Shown here piece after piece: positions 17,120 to 24,934 of a DNA stretch of 39,490 nt (its first letter is position 1; every line of letters starts with the position of its first letter). Source of the DNA: Bacteroidales bacterium. Its GTDB lineage: Bacteria; Bacteroidota; Bacteroidia; Bacteroidales; UBA12077. Below the pieces are notes generated by a model, which saw only the letters and a list, made by a program, of their open reading frames with translations, had not been told where the DNA came from and made no database searches. The stretch is from assembly GCA_027859205.1 (NCBI GenBank), contig JAQIBH010000037.1, positions 1-39,490 on the forward strand. The letters are read 5' to 3'. Position numbers and translations under genes: made by a program.

Positions 17120-18076
17120 CTATTTTTTGGCATACTGTTTAAGTTGTTCTGGGATTGCAGTGTATGTATCAGAATATGATGGAACCATAGACGGCTGCCC
17201 ATTTTCTGCCATGATTTTTGTTCCACCGTGTTTCGATAAAATAAAATCTACAAATTTTATGGCTAGTTCTTTATTTGGAGCATTATCAGTAATTGTAATT
17301 CCATAAACCATAGCTTGTCCCGATTTGGTAATTGTGGTTCCTGGTTCTTTACCGGTAATATCAACTTTTGCATTTTTATAAAATTCTTTTAATTCGGGAT
17401 TTCTCATGTTAATTGAATCAGGCAAAATAACATATTTTAATCCATGTTGTTGAGCGACTGATCGATATAAGAATAAATAATCGATAGTATTTGATTCTAA
17501 TAATGCCAATAAATCAACCTCTTTTGGGCGAATGTATTCTTGATCTTTAGCTATAATTTTATCGGCAAATCCTGCAATATTATAGTATTGTTCAGATAGC
17601 TTTGAAGTTAATACAGCGCGGTAACCACAGGGATCTGAATTAGGATCAGCTCTGCCATAAAGTACATCATCTCGCAATAAAATTTCATGCCAATTTTTAT
17701 CGTTGATTTCGTTCGAATATTTCGACTTATCATGATAAACAATGGCCATTTCATTGCTCGCAAATTTTATGTTCCAGCTTGCATAATCAGGAATTAATAA
17801 TTCATCAATTATTGAATAATCGGCCGAAACCATAATGTCACAATCCTTATTTAAATCAGTAATTTTTCTGGCACATGTAACACTACCTGCCGATTCCAAT
17901 AATATTTCTACATTTTGGTTTTCTTTTACAAATTCATCTTTCATTTGTTTGAAAGGAACAGAAAGACTTCCGGCATGGAAAATGATGAGTTGATTGTTTT
18001 CTGAATTTTTATTGTTGCAACCAACTATGATTATAGCTGCAAGTACAATGCTTAGTAATAATGTAATTCGTTTCAT
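17120..18076 (-). CDS. wtpA: Molybdate/tungstate-binding lipoprotein of ABC transporter
   Basis: A 318-residue substrate-binding protein. The ATG at 18076 is chosen because MKRITLLLSIVLAAIIIVGC is a complete lipoprotein signal with Cys20; a frame from 18139 would only add 21 residues upstream and would read through the promoter. The WtpA branch signatures are FHAGSLSVPF, ESAGSVTCARKI, DIMVSADYSII and DPNSDPCGYRA, close to what I recall of the archaeal tungstate/molybdate protein WtpA, including the acidic residue (in DPNSDPCGYR) that helps octahedral oxyanion coordination in that family. It binds molybdate or tungstate in the periplasm. It is the first gene of the operon, 30 bases behind a -7 box inside a palindromic site shared with modE. 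Confidence 0.92.
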   Translation of the reverse strand: MKRITLLLSIVLAAIIIVGCNNKNSENNQLIIFHAGSLSVPFKQMKDEFVKENQNVEILLESAGSVTCARKITDLNKDCDIMVSADYSIIDELLIPDYASWNIKFASNEMAIVYHDKSKYSNEINDKNWHEILLRDDVLYGRADPNSDPCGYRAVLTSKLSEQYYNIAGFADKIIAKDQEYIRPKEVDLLALLESNTIDYLFLYRSVAQQHGLKYVILPDSINMRNPELKEFYKNAKVDITGKEPGTTITKSGQAMVYGITITDNAPNKELAIKFVDFILSKHGGTKIMAENGQPSMVPSYSDTYTAIPEQLKQYAKK

Positions 18077-18098
18077 TTTTATTTTTACGTTTAAATTA

Positions 18099-18122
18099 GG
18101 ATATGCAAAAATAAACATATCG
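18099..18122 (-). promoter_or_regulatory. Palindromic operator overlapping the wtpA promoter (ModE-type site, copy 1)
   Basis: On the minus strand this reads CGATATG, ten bases containing the -7 box TATTTTTG (18106-18113), then CATATCC. GATATG and CATATC are perfect inverted arms. Twenty-two bases are identical to a site at the modE promoter (24894-24915). A repressor bound here would cover the -7 box. Binding by the ModE-like protein is inferred. Confidence 0.72.
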
Positions 18123-18293
18123 ATTAAAAATGAAAGCATTTTTGAAACTTTATTGAAAGAATATTTGGTTTGAAATTATATTTTGGGTGTATGATTTTAA
18201 TAAAAAAACTTTGCAAGTTCTTACACGCAAGGTTTTGGTTAAAATTCGAAATAAGTTAAAAAGGAAAATAGATTTAAATTATCATAAGGCTAG

Positions 18294-18362
18294 TTGTCAT
18301 TCTGAACGAAGTGAAGAATCTTTTTTATAAGAATAGATTCTTCGTTTTACTCAGAATGACAA
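18294..18362. repeat. TGTCATTC...GAATGACA palindromic repeat, copy 1
   Basis: Perfect 12-bp outer arms (TTGTCATTCTGA at 18294-18305, TCAGAATGACAA at 18351-18362) and inner arms with GAAGAATCT / AGATTCTTC form one long hairpin. It lies just behind the ALDH7 stop codon. It belongs to the same family as copies at 19980, 20081, 31636 and 36081. Confidence 0.88.
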
Positions 18363-18378
18363 TCTATTAAGGTTTTAT

Positions 18379-19941
18379 CTAGAAAGCAAATTTAATACCT
18401 TGTGCTAAGGGTAATTCTTTACCATAATTAATGGTATTTGTTTGTCTTCGCATGTATGCTTTCCATGAGTCTGAACCGGATTCTCGTCCACCTCCGGTAT
18501 CTTTCTCACCACCAAAAGCACCACCAATTTCAGCTCCCGAAGTGCCGCTGTTTATATTGGCAATACCACAATCAGAACCAACCTCACTTAAAAATTGCTC
18601 ACTTTCACGCATATTCAATGTAAATAATGATGATGATAATCCTTGGGGTACTTCATTGTTTAATTCGATAGCTTCGTCGAAAGTATTGTATTTAATTAAA
18701 TATACAATTGGAGCGAAAGTTTCTTCTTGTACTATTTTAAAATGATTTTCAGCTTCGGCAATTGCAGGTACAACATAATTACCAGAAACATAAACTTCAC
18801 GTTCTAAATTTTTTCCTCCAAAAAGAATTTTTCCTCCTTCTTTTTTTACTTCTTCAATCGCATAATTAAATGCCTCTACTGAATGTTTGTCAATAAGTGG
18901 ACCAACTAAAGTATTATTTTCTAATGGATTTCCTATTTTGCATCCAAGCTGTTTGTAAGCTTTAATCATTCTTTCTTTAACTTCTTCATACACTTTTTTG
19001 TGCACAATTACACGTCTTGTTGATGTACATCGTTGCCCTGCAGTTCCAACGGCTCCAAAAACAATCGATGGAATTGCCATATCTAAATCGGCAGAATCAG
19101 AAACAATTACAGCATTGTTACCACCTAATTCAAGAATGGTTTTTCCAAGACGTTGTCCTACAATTTGTCCCACATGTTTTCCTACAGCTGTTGATCCGGT
19201 TACGGAGAATAGAGGAATCCTTTTGTCTTCTACAAAGTTGTCTCCTAAAACTGAAGATTTTGCTATAATTAAATTAAAAACACCTTCTGGTACATCATTA
19301 TCCTTTAGAACTTTCTGAATAATATTTATAGTTGCAATTGCTGAAAGTGGTGTTTTTGAACTGGGTTTCCAAATTATAACATCGCCAGCTATTGCGGCCA
19401 ACATTGAATTCCACGCCCAGACGGCAACAGGAAAATTAAATGATGTTATTACTCCTACGATACCTATTGGGTGATACTGATCATACATTCTATGATTACT
19501 TCTCTCGGAGTGCATAGTAAATCCATTAAGTAAACGCGATTGCCCAACTGCAAAATCGCAGATATCAATCATTTCTTGTACTTCGCCTAAGCCTTCGGTG
19601 TAAATTTTACCCATTTCTAGCGTAACAAGTTTTGCTAAATCTTCTTTAGATTCACGAAGTGCTAATCCAATCTGGCGAACTATTTCGCCTCGTTTAGGAG
19701 CAGGAACTTCTCGCCAAACCTTAAAAGCTTTTTGTGCTTTTAGAATTACTTTTTCATAATCTTCGATAGTGGCATTTTTTATTTTAGCAATTTCCTGATT
19801 GTCAATTGGTGATTCAGAAACTGTAATTGCTCCTTGTAAGTCAAACCATTCTGTTCCAGTTGTCACACCTGAGTTTACATCTTTTATTCCTAATCGATCT
19901 AATAATTCTTGTATTTCGGGTTTTATTTCTGTTGTAATCAT
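18379..19941 (-). CDS. amaB: ALDH7 (antiquitin-like) aldehyde dehydrogenase, alpha-aminoadipic semialdehyde dehydrogenase
   Basis: A 520-residue NAD-dependent aldehyde dehydrogenase. Family signatures are the PIGIVGVITSFNFPVAVWAW and KPSSKTPLSA NAD-binding stretches, SVTGSTAVGK, the general base in LELGGNNAVIV and the nucleophile Cys in GTAGQRCTSTRR. GGEKDTGGGRESGSDSWKAY near the end is typical of ALDH7 and separates it from other branches. ALDH7 enzymes oxidise L-2-aminoadipate 6-semialdehyde, in equilibrium with piperideine-6-carboxylate, in lysine catabolism. A P5C dehydrogenase-like gene lies upstream on the same strand, 249 bases away with two repeats between, so co-transcription is uncertain. 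Confidence 0.88.
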   Translation of the reverse strand: MITTEIKPEIQELLDRLGIKDVNSGVTTGTEWFDLQGAITVSESPIDNQEIAKIKNATIEDYEKVILKAQKAFKVWREVPAPKRGEIVRQIGLALRESKEDLAKLVTLEMGKIYTEGLGEVQEMIDICDFAVGQSRLLNGFTMHSERSNHRMYDQYHPIGIVGVITSFNFPVAVWAWNSMLAAIAGDVIIWKPSSKTPLSAIATINIIQKVLKDNDVPEGVFNLIIAKSSVLGDNFVEDKRIPLFSVTGSTAVGKHVGQIVGQRLGKTILELGGNNAVIVSDSADLDMAIPSIVFGAVGTAGQRCTSTRRVIVHKKVYEEVKERMIKAYKQLGCKIGNPLENNTLVGPLIDKHSVEAFNYAIEEVKKEGGKILFGGKNLEREVYVSGNYVVPAIAEAENHFKIVQEETFAPIVYLIKYNTFDEAIELNNEVPQGLSSSLFTLNMRESEQFLSEVGSDCGIANINSGTSGAEIGGAFGGEKDTGGGRESGSDSWKAYMRRQTNTINYGKELPLAQGIKFAF

Positions 19942-19979
19942 TATTTCTGTTGTTTTTTTATTATCATTCTATTTCTTTT

Positions 19980-20053
19980 TGTCATTCCTGCGCAGGCAGG
20001 AATCTCTTATAAAATTAATTAAGAGAGATTCCGGATCTTCGCCCGGAATGACA
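19980..20053. repeat. TGTCATTC...GAATGACA palindromic repeat, copy 2
   Basis: Begins TGTCATTCCTGCGCAGGCAG and ends with CGGAATGACA. An inner hairpin (TCCTGCGCAGGCAGGA) sits in the left half and AGAGATT/AATCTCT arms pair across the centre. It lies between the two aldehyde dehydrogenase genes. Confidence 0.85.
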
Positions 20054-20080
20054 CCCTTTTTAAATTTTATTCTTTTTAAT

Positions 20081-20171
20081 TGTCATTCTGATCTTGACTG
20101 CCGACAGGCAGGCGCAGTGAAGAATCTGTTTATTATATTGAAATAGATTCTTCGTTTCACTCAGAATGACA
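20081..20171. repeat. TGTCATTC...GAATGACA palindromic repeat, copy 3, with an inserted small palindrome
   Basis: The ends TGTCATTCTGA and TCAGAATGACA match copy 1, and so do the inner AGTGAAGAATCT and AGATTCTTCGTTT parts. Between the left end and the inner arm it carries about 23 extra bases around CTGCCGACAGGCAG (from about 20098), a palindrome of its own that resembles the one at 35718. Confidence 0.85.
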
Positions 20172-20190
20172 TTAATCAAGTATTAATCTA

Positions 20191-21819
20191 TTATTCCTCC
20201 ATAAATGGATATTTATAACTTGTCGCAGGAACAAAACATTCCTTAATTGTACGTGGACTAACCCAACGCAGTAAGTTTAGTTTTGAACCGGCTTTGTCGT
20301 TTGTTCCAGATCCACGAGCACCTCCAAAAGGTTGTTGATTTACAACTGCACCAGTTGGTTTATCGTTAATATAGAAATTTCCGGCTGCATGTTCCAGCTT
20401 TTTCATAGCGTATTCTATCACATAACGATCTTTTGAGAATATTGATCCTGTTAATGCATATATGGATGTTCTATCAACTAAGTCAACCGTTTCTTCAAAT
20501 TTGGTATGATCATAAATGTAAATTGTTAGTATTGGACCAAAAAGCTCTTCTTCCATTGTTATATAATGAGGATCTTTAGTTACAATAATAGTAGGTTCAA
20601 TAAAATACCCCTTAGATTTATCATAATTCCCACCATGAATAATTTCAACATCTTTATCTTGTTTTGCACGATCAATAAAGCTTGATAGTTTATCAAACGA
20701 TGCCTCGTCGATTACTGCATTTACAAAATTTGAGAAATCTTCAACAACTCCCATTTTCATGGTATTCATATCACATTTAATTTCGCAAAGAATTTCGTCC
20801 CATAGATTGTTAGGAACGTATGCTCGTGAAACAGCTGAACATTTCTGCCCTTGATACTCAAATGCACCACGTGTAATGGCAGTTGCAACTTGATTGGCAT
20901 TTGCCGATTCATGAACTAAAACAAAGTTTTTACCTCCAGTTTCTCCTACGATACGGGGATATGATTTATATTTTGAAATATTATTGCCGATTTCTTTCCA
21001 GATATTTTGAAATACAGAAGTTGATCCTGTAAAGTGAATACCTGCAAAATCGGGATGTGAAAATATTACTTTCCCTGCAGCAGGACCTGAAACATAAATT
21101 AGATTAATAACTCCATCTGGCAGACCAGCTTCCAAAAAAATCTCCATAATAATACGGGCAGAATAGATTTGGGTGTTAGAGGGTTTCCAAACCACAGTAT
21201 TTCCCATCATTGCAGGTGCCGATGGTAAATTCCCTGCTATTGCAGTAAAATTGAAAGGAGTTAAAGCGAATACAAATCCTTCTAATGCACGCTGTTCGAA
21301 TCTATTCCAGTGCAATTCATCAGATTCCGGTTGATCATTAAAGATCTCTGTCATGTACTGAACATTAAATCTTAAAAAGTCGGCTAATTCACAAGCAGCA
21401 TCAATTTCAGCTTGATGAACGGATTTTGATTGCGCCATCATTGTCGCTGCATTAATTCTAGCTCGATATGGACCAGAAATCATTCCTGCGGCTTTAAGAA
21501 AAATAGATGCTCTTTGTTTCCACGACATATTAGACCATTTTTCACGTGCATTTAATGCAGCATCAATTGCATCTGTTACATGATTTTCATCTCCTCGGTG
21601 ATAATGACCTAATAAATGTTGGTGGTCATGTGGTGGATGTATTTCTATTTTTTTATCTGTATAAACCGTTTTTCCATCAATAATCATTGGAATATCAACG
21701 ACATTTGATCTGCACCATTCAATTGCTTTAACAATTTTATCTCTTTCGGGAGATCCTTTTACATATGTCAAAACCGGTTCGTTTTTTGCCGGTGGAGCGA
21801 AGTATAAACTCTTTTGCAT
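20191..21819 (-). CDS. pruA: L-glutamate gamma-semialdehyde (1-pyrroline-5-carboxylate) dehydrogenase
   Basis: A 542-residue enzyme of the ALDH4 type. Signatures are ALTPFNFTAIAGNLPSAPAM, VWKPSNTQIYSA, HFTGSTSVFQNIWK, the general base in IVGETGGKNFVLV and the nucleophile Cys in EYQGQKCSAVSRAYVP, with NFYINDKPTGAVVNQQPFGG near the end. It oxidises glutamate semialdehyde to glutamate, the second step of proline degradation; no proline dehydrogenase is fused or adjacent. The length fits the animal/Bacteroidota form. Its promoter box is embedded in a palindrome similar to the wtpA and modE sites. Confidence 0.92.
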   Translation of the reverse strand: MQKSLYFAPPAKNEPVLTYVKGSPERDKIVKAIEWCRSNVVDIPMIIDGKTVYTDKKIEIHPPHDHQHLLGHYHRGDENHVTDAIDAALNAREKWSNMSWKQRASIFLKAAGMISGPYRARINAATMMAQSKSVHQAEIDAACELADFLRFNVQYMTEIFNDQPESDELHWNRFEQRALEGFVFALTPFNFTAIAGNLPSAPAMMGNTVVWKPSNTQIYSARIIMEIFLEAGLPDGVINLIYVSGPAAGKVIFSHPDFAGIHFTGSTSVFQNIWKEIGNNISKYKSYPRIVGETGGKNFVLVHESANANQVATAITRGAFEYQGQKCSAVSRAYVPNNLWDEILCEIKCDMNTMKMGVVEDFSNFVNAVIDEASFDKLSSFIDRAKQDKDVEIIHGGNYDKSKGYFIEPTIIVTKDPHYITMEEELFGPILTIYIYDHTKFEETVDLVDRTSIYALTGSIFSKDRYVIEYAMKKLEHAAGNFYINDKPTGAVVNQQPFGGARGSGTNDKAGSKLNLLRWVSPRTIKECFVPATSYKYPFMEE

Positions 21820-21884
21820 TTTGATTATTTATTAATTGCCTGCATGTTGTCAGACTTGTTAAACATTATTTCATTTTCAAAAAA

Positions 21885-21908
21885 CGATATGCAAATATAT
21901 GCACATCG
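21885..21908 (-). promoter_or_regulatory. Palindromic site on the pruA promoter, related to the ModE-type operator
   Basis: On the minus strand the arms CGATGTGCA and TGCATATCG differ from a perfect 9-bp inverted repeat at one position, with a 6-base centre. The -7 box TATATTTG (plus-strand 21892-21899) lies inside. Over 24 bases it matches the wtpA site at 19 positions, including the whole right side TTTGCATATC. The leader to the ATG would be about 69 nucleotides. Confidence 0.55.
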
Positions 21909-22066
21909 AACCTATAAAAAATAAGATTTATATCATGTTTAGAATTATTCTAAATAGCATTTTTGTAAGTAAATAACAAAAAAGTAAACACTATGTTTAA
22001 TACATAAGATTATTTTGATCGAAAGATTATCTAATAGCTGATTCCAGTGATGATATAATAAACAAT

Positions 22067-24286
22067 TTATTTTTTGTTTTTCGACATTAACTGCTTTGGA
22101 ATATTAAGTTTATTTACAAATTCTTCATAACGTGGATCATCGTGTAATGGTTTCCATATTGGCATAACTGAAGCCCAAGGTACCCAAACGTGATGTGGTT
22201 CATAAGACAGCCATTTGAATGCTTCATCATTCTTACCTAATGCTCCATATAACACAGAAAGTCCTACAGCATTCCAACTGCTGACTCCAGAGGTTTCAAG
22301 GTTATTTAAAATTTTTTCTGCTTCATCACGGTGATTTGTTACTGCATAAGTATAGCCCAGTGGCCAACTAAACCATGGTGCTATCTGTGCTAGTTTCTCA
22401 TGTGCCTCAATTGCTTCATCTTCTTTACCCATGGCCAAATATGCCTCGCCAATTGCAAAAAGACCAAAAGGATTATCCTTCTGAATTTCGAATGATTTAT
22501 TTGCTTCCTTTATTGCATCTTCATACCTTCCATCATAACAATACAATGCTCCAAGAAGTGAAGTGTATAAAGGATTAAACGGGTCATACTTTTGGGCTAG
22601 TTTATGCTCTACAATTGCTTCTTCCATCCTTCCAAAAAGATAAAGAGCCCATGCATAATGATAATGAGCAATGTCTAAATTTGGATTTAACTCAATCGCT
22701 CGTCTAAAATATTTGTCTGCTTTTTCAAATTCCCATAATTGATATAAATATACTTCTGCCAATGCAGCATAAACTTCAGCCATTGAGGAATCAATCTTAA
22801 ATGCTTGAAATGCTGCAGCTTCAGCTTTTACAAGGGCATCCCCAGCATCGAGTGGTCCATGCGCAATTTCAAGATATCCTAGTGCCAGTCCTGCATATGC
22901 AAAAGGATCAGCCGGATCAATTCTAATAGCTTCATGAAGATATTCCAATCCTTTTTTAATTGTCTCTGGTTTAAGTTGGTTTACATTATACATTCCACGG
23001 AGATAAGCTTTATATGATTCTGGATTTACCTGCCTTGGTACTGGAAGTTTTTCTAAGTTTTCAGTAGTAAGCTTTAAATCAAGTTTTATGGCAATCTGTC
23101 CGGCAATATTGTTTTGTAATTTAAGAATATTACTCATATCACTTGAATATGTTCTGGCCCAAACTGCTCTTTCTTCAGGAAATGCCTGAATTAGTCTTAC
23201 TTGAAGTGTTATTGAGTCACCAGAGCCTACAACTGAAGCTTCCACCAGAAAGTCTACATTTACTTGCTGTGCAATTTCAGGAATTGACATTCGATCATTG
23301 CTTAATGCATTAACTGTTCGCCCACCTACAACACGAAGAGGCTTAACCTGACTTAATTTGCATAACTCAGTATTCAGAGCATCTTGCTGTCCCTTAACAA
23401 GATAATCTTGAGAAGAATTACCTGTAAGATTACTAAATGGTAATACAGCTATTGAAATTTCTGAATTTGACCTTTTCTTAGTATTATCTATGTTTGAAAT
23501 AGTAGCTTTTTGATTATTGATTATGATAGTATTATTAACTTTACCGGTACCTGAAACAAGAAAAAAATCGCCTGTTAAGGAAGTTGAAACCCAGGGTAAT
23601 TGATTACCACTGGAATTTTTATGCACAAAAGCCGTTACTTTTTGGAACATTTGAATAGCGGTTATGCCTGGTTCATTTACATATTCCAACATTCCCGAAG
23701 TAAACAATCCATTTTTCCCATGGCCATCAGATGCAGTACTTCCTGGAGAAGTGGCATATGCTATTACAGAACCTACTGGTGCAGTTATGCTTGCCAAGCC
23801 TCTTCCCCTGGCAGCTCTTGTCCAGCTTCGTTCGTATGGATTGTCGCGGCATGCATCAAGAATTATAATATTAATATTGTTTTTTGCATCCTCCATTTTA
23901 CCTAAAACTCTGTCGGCTCTAACACAATTATACTCAACATCTGATTCAGTATTTAATACTGCATCTACAGGAATTAGATAATTAAAACCTTTTGATTGTA
24001 CGCCATGGCCTGCATAGAAAAACAATCCTACGTCATAATTTACTAAGCTATTCCCGAAATCATCGATAGCTCTAGCCAATTCTTTTTGTCTAAGGTTTTC
24101 GTGCCTTATAACTTCAAACCCGATAGCCTCGAGCGCAATTTCCATGGATTTTGCATCATTTTCAGGATTACGTAGGGTGCTCATCGTGTAATTGCCATTT
24201 CCAATTACAAGTGCCAGGCGACGTTCTTGAGAATTTACAGAATAACAAAATAGAAGTGTGGCGAGTGCAACGATTATTTTTTTCAT
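22067..24286 (-). CDS. Secreted caspase-like (C14/metacaspase) protein with TolB-N-like and TPR domains
   Basis: A 739-residue protein. A signal peptide (1-20) is followed by a caspase fold (about 22-245) with the catalytic pair His94 in FFYAGHGV and Cys146 in IILDACRDNP; the start is RLALVIGNGNY. Residues about 278-400 (SIAVLPFSNLTGNSSQDYLV) resemble the TolB N-terminal/FlgO domain often found with adenylate-cyclase-type regulators. From about 430 to 700 there are seven or so TPR units (for example ALAEVYLYQLWEFEKADKYF). Prokaryotic caspase homologues cleave after basic or acidic residues; the target here is unknown. It stands alone between two promoter regions. The signal peptide suggests a periplasmic role. 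Confidence 0.85.
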   Translation of the reverse strand: MKKIIVALATLLFCYSVNSQERRLALVIGNGNYTMSTLRNPENDAKSMEIALEAIGFEVIRHENLRQKELARAIDDFGNSLVNYDVGLFFYAGHGVQSKGFNYLIPVDAVLNTESDVEYNCVRADRVLGKMEDAKNNINIIILDACRDNPYERSWTRAARGRGLASITAPVGSVIAYATSPGSTASDGHGKNGLFTSGMLEYVNEPGITAIQMFQKVTAFVHKNSSGNQLPWVSTSLTGDFFLVSGTGKVNNTIIINNQKATISNIDNTKKRSNSEISIAVLPFSNLTGNSSQDYLVKGQQDALNTELCKLSQVKPLRVVGGRTVNALSNDRMSIPEIAQQVNVDFLVEASVVGSGDSITLQVRLIQAFPEERAVWARTYSSDMSNILKLQNNIAGQIAIKLDLKLTTENLEKLPVPRQVNPESYKAYLRGMYNVNQLKPETIKKGLEYLHEAIRIDPADPFAYAGLALGYLEIAHGPLDAGDALVKAEAAAFQAFKIDSSMAEVYAALAEVYLYQLWEFEKADKYFRRAIELNPNLDIAHYHYAWALYLFGRMEEAIVEHKLAQKYDPFNPLYTSLLGALYCYDGRYEDAIKEANKSFEIQKDNPFGLFAIGEAYLAMGKEDEAIEAHEKLAQIAPWFSWPLGYTYAVTNHRDEAEKILNNLETSGVSSWNAVGLSVLYGALGKNDEAFKWLSYEPHHVWVPWASVMPIWKPLHDDPRYEEFVNKLNIPKQLMSKNKK

Positions 24287-24508
24287 TTCTTGTTTTTAAG
24301 ATTTTGAAAACTATTATCAAACTATGTATGCAATAAGAGCGTAGATCTTTTATATTTAAGATATATTAAAATACGTGTAAGTTAGTGAAAATTGAGGTGA
24401 AAGTCAATAGTTTACAGAATACTGCATCTGGTGTTTGTTTTGAAAATAAGCCTTTTAAAATGTTTTAAAACAAGATTTTTATCATACTTAGAATTGTACT
24501 ATTTTATT

Positions 24509-24516
24509 TATTTTTG
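24509..24516 (+). promoter_or_regulatory. -7 promoter box of ppnP
   Basis: TATTTTTG matches TAnnTTTG, 26 bases before the ATG at 24543. It lacks the CGATATG/CATAT flanks seen at modE, so it looks like an ordinary promoter. Confidence 0.6.
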
Positions 24517-24542
24517 TAAAAAAATAATTTAAAATTAAAGTT

Positions 24543-24824
24543 ATGTTTGAGACAAATGAATATTTCGACGGAAAAGTAAAATCAATTGCTTTTGAAGCAA
24601 GTGAAGGTGCTACAACAATTGGTGTTATGGCTGAAGGAGAATATGAATTCGGAACATCTACAATTGAGTATATGACTGTTACATCTGGTGTAATGACAGT
24701 TCAATTGCCTGGCGAAACTGAGTGGAAGGTTTACAAAGAATTCGAAACTTTTATCGTGGCAAAAGATGTAAAGTTTAAAGTTAAAGTTGCCGGTGACACT
24801 TCTTATCGTTGCCTTTATAAATAA
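24543..24824 (+). CDS. ppnP: Pyrimidine/purine nucleoside phosphorylase (PpnP/YaiE, DUF1255)
   Basis: A 93-residue small cupin of normal length for the family. Signatures are NEYFDGKVKSIAF, GVMAEGEYEFGTSTIEYMTV, LPGETEWKVYKEFETFIV and the end VAGDTSYRCLYK. PpnP splits a wide range of nucleosides with phosphate into base and ribose-1-phosphate. The gene has its own promoter box and a terminator right behind it, so it is monocistronic and separate from modE downstream. Confidence 0.93.
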   Translation: MFETNEYFDGKVKSIAFEASEGATTIGVMAEGEYEFGTSTIEYMTVTSGVMTVQLPGETEWKVYKEFETFIVAKDVKFKVKVAGDTSYRCLYK

Positions 24825-24851
24825 GTCTTTTTGTTAAAAGCAAATTATAAA

Positions 24852-24886
24852 ATACAATGGGATAAATTTTCTCATTGTATTTTTTA
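24852..24886 (+). terminator. Rho-independent terminator of ppnP
   Basis: Arms ATACAATGGG (24852-24861) and CTCATTGTAT (24871-24880) form a 10-bp stem with one G-U pair and a 9-base loop, followed by a T run (24881-24885). It ends eight bases before the modE operator and insulates the two genes. Confidence 0.82.
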
Positions 24887-24893
24887 TTTGAAG

Positions 24894-24917
24894 CGATATG
24901 TTTATTTTTGCATATAG
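24894..24917 (+). promoter_or_regulatory. Palindromic operator and -7 box of the modE-like gene (ModE-type site, copy 2)
   Basis: CGATATG, ten bases holding the -7 box TATTTTTG (24903-24910), then CATATAG. The stretch ATATGTTTATTTTTGCATAT plus two bases on its left is identical to the wtpA site on the opposite strand. The ATG of the regulator follows 25 bases after the box, so the protein probably controls its own gene. Confidence 0.72.
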
Positions 24918-24934
24918 AACTTAACGTTAAAATT

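Noticed and set aside
18077-18139. Longer start for wtpA
   Set aside because: It lies across the promoter box and operator; the lipoprotein signal begins at 18076.
18431-18745. Plus-strand frames of about 60-105 codons across the aldehyde dehydrogenase, caspase-like and moeA genes
   Set aside because: They are antisense shadows of strongly supported genes and have no recognisable domains or ribosome sites.
19980-20171. CRISPR array or insertion-sequence ends
   Set aside because: The repeats are single palindromes of differing internal sequence, without regular spacers, cas genes, transposase or target duplications.
24903-24910. The sharing of TATTTTTG alone by ppnP, modE, wtpA, moeA and the OB-repeat gene as proof of a regulon
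   Set aside because: It is just a common version of the -7 consensus; only wtpA and modE (and partly pruA) also share the outer arms.
24875-24934. Longer start for the ModE-like regulator
   Set aside because: It would begin within the ppnP terminator and read through the -7 box; ModE homology begins after the ATG at 24935.
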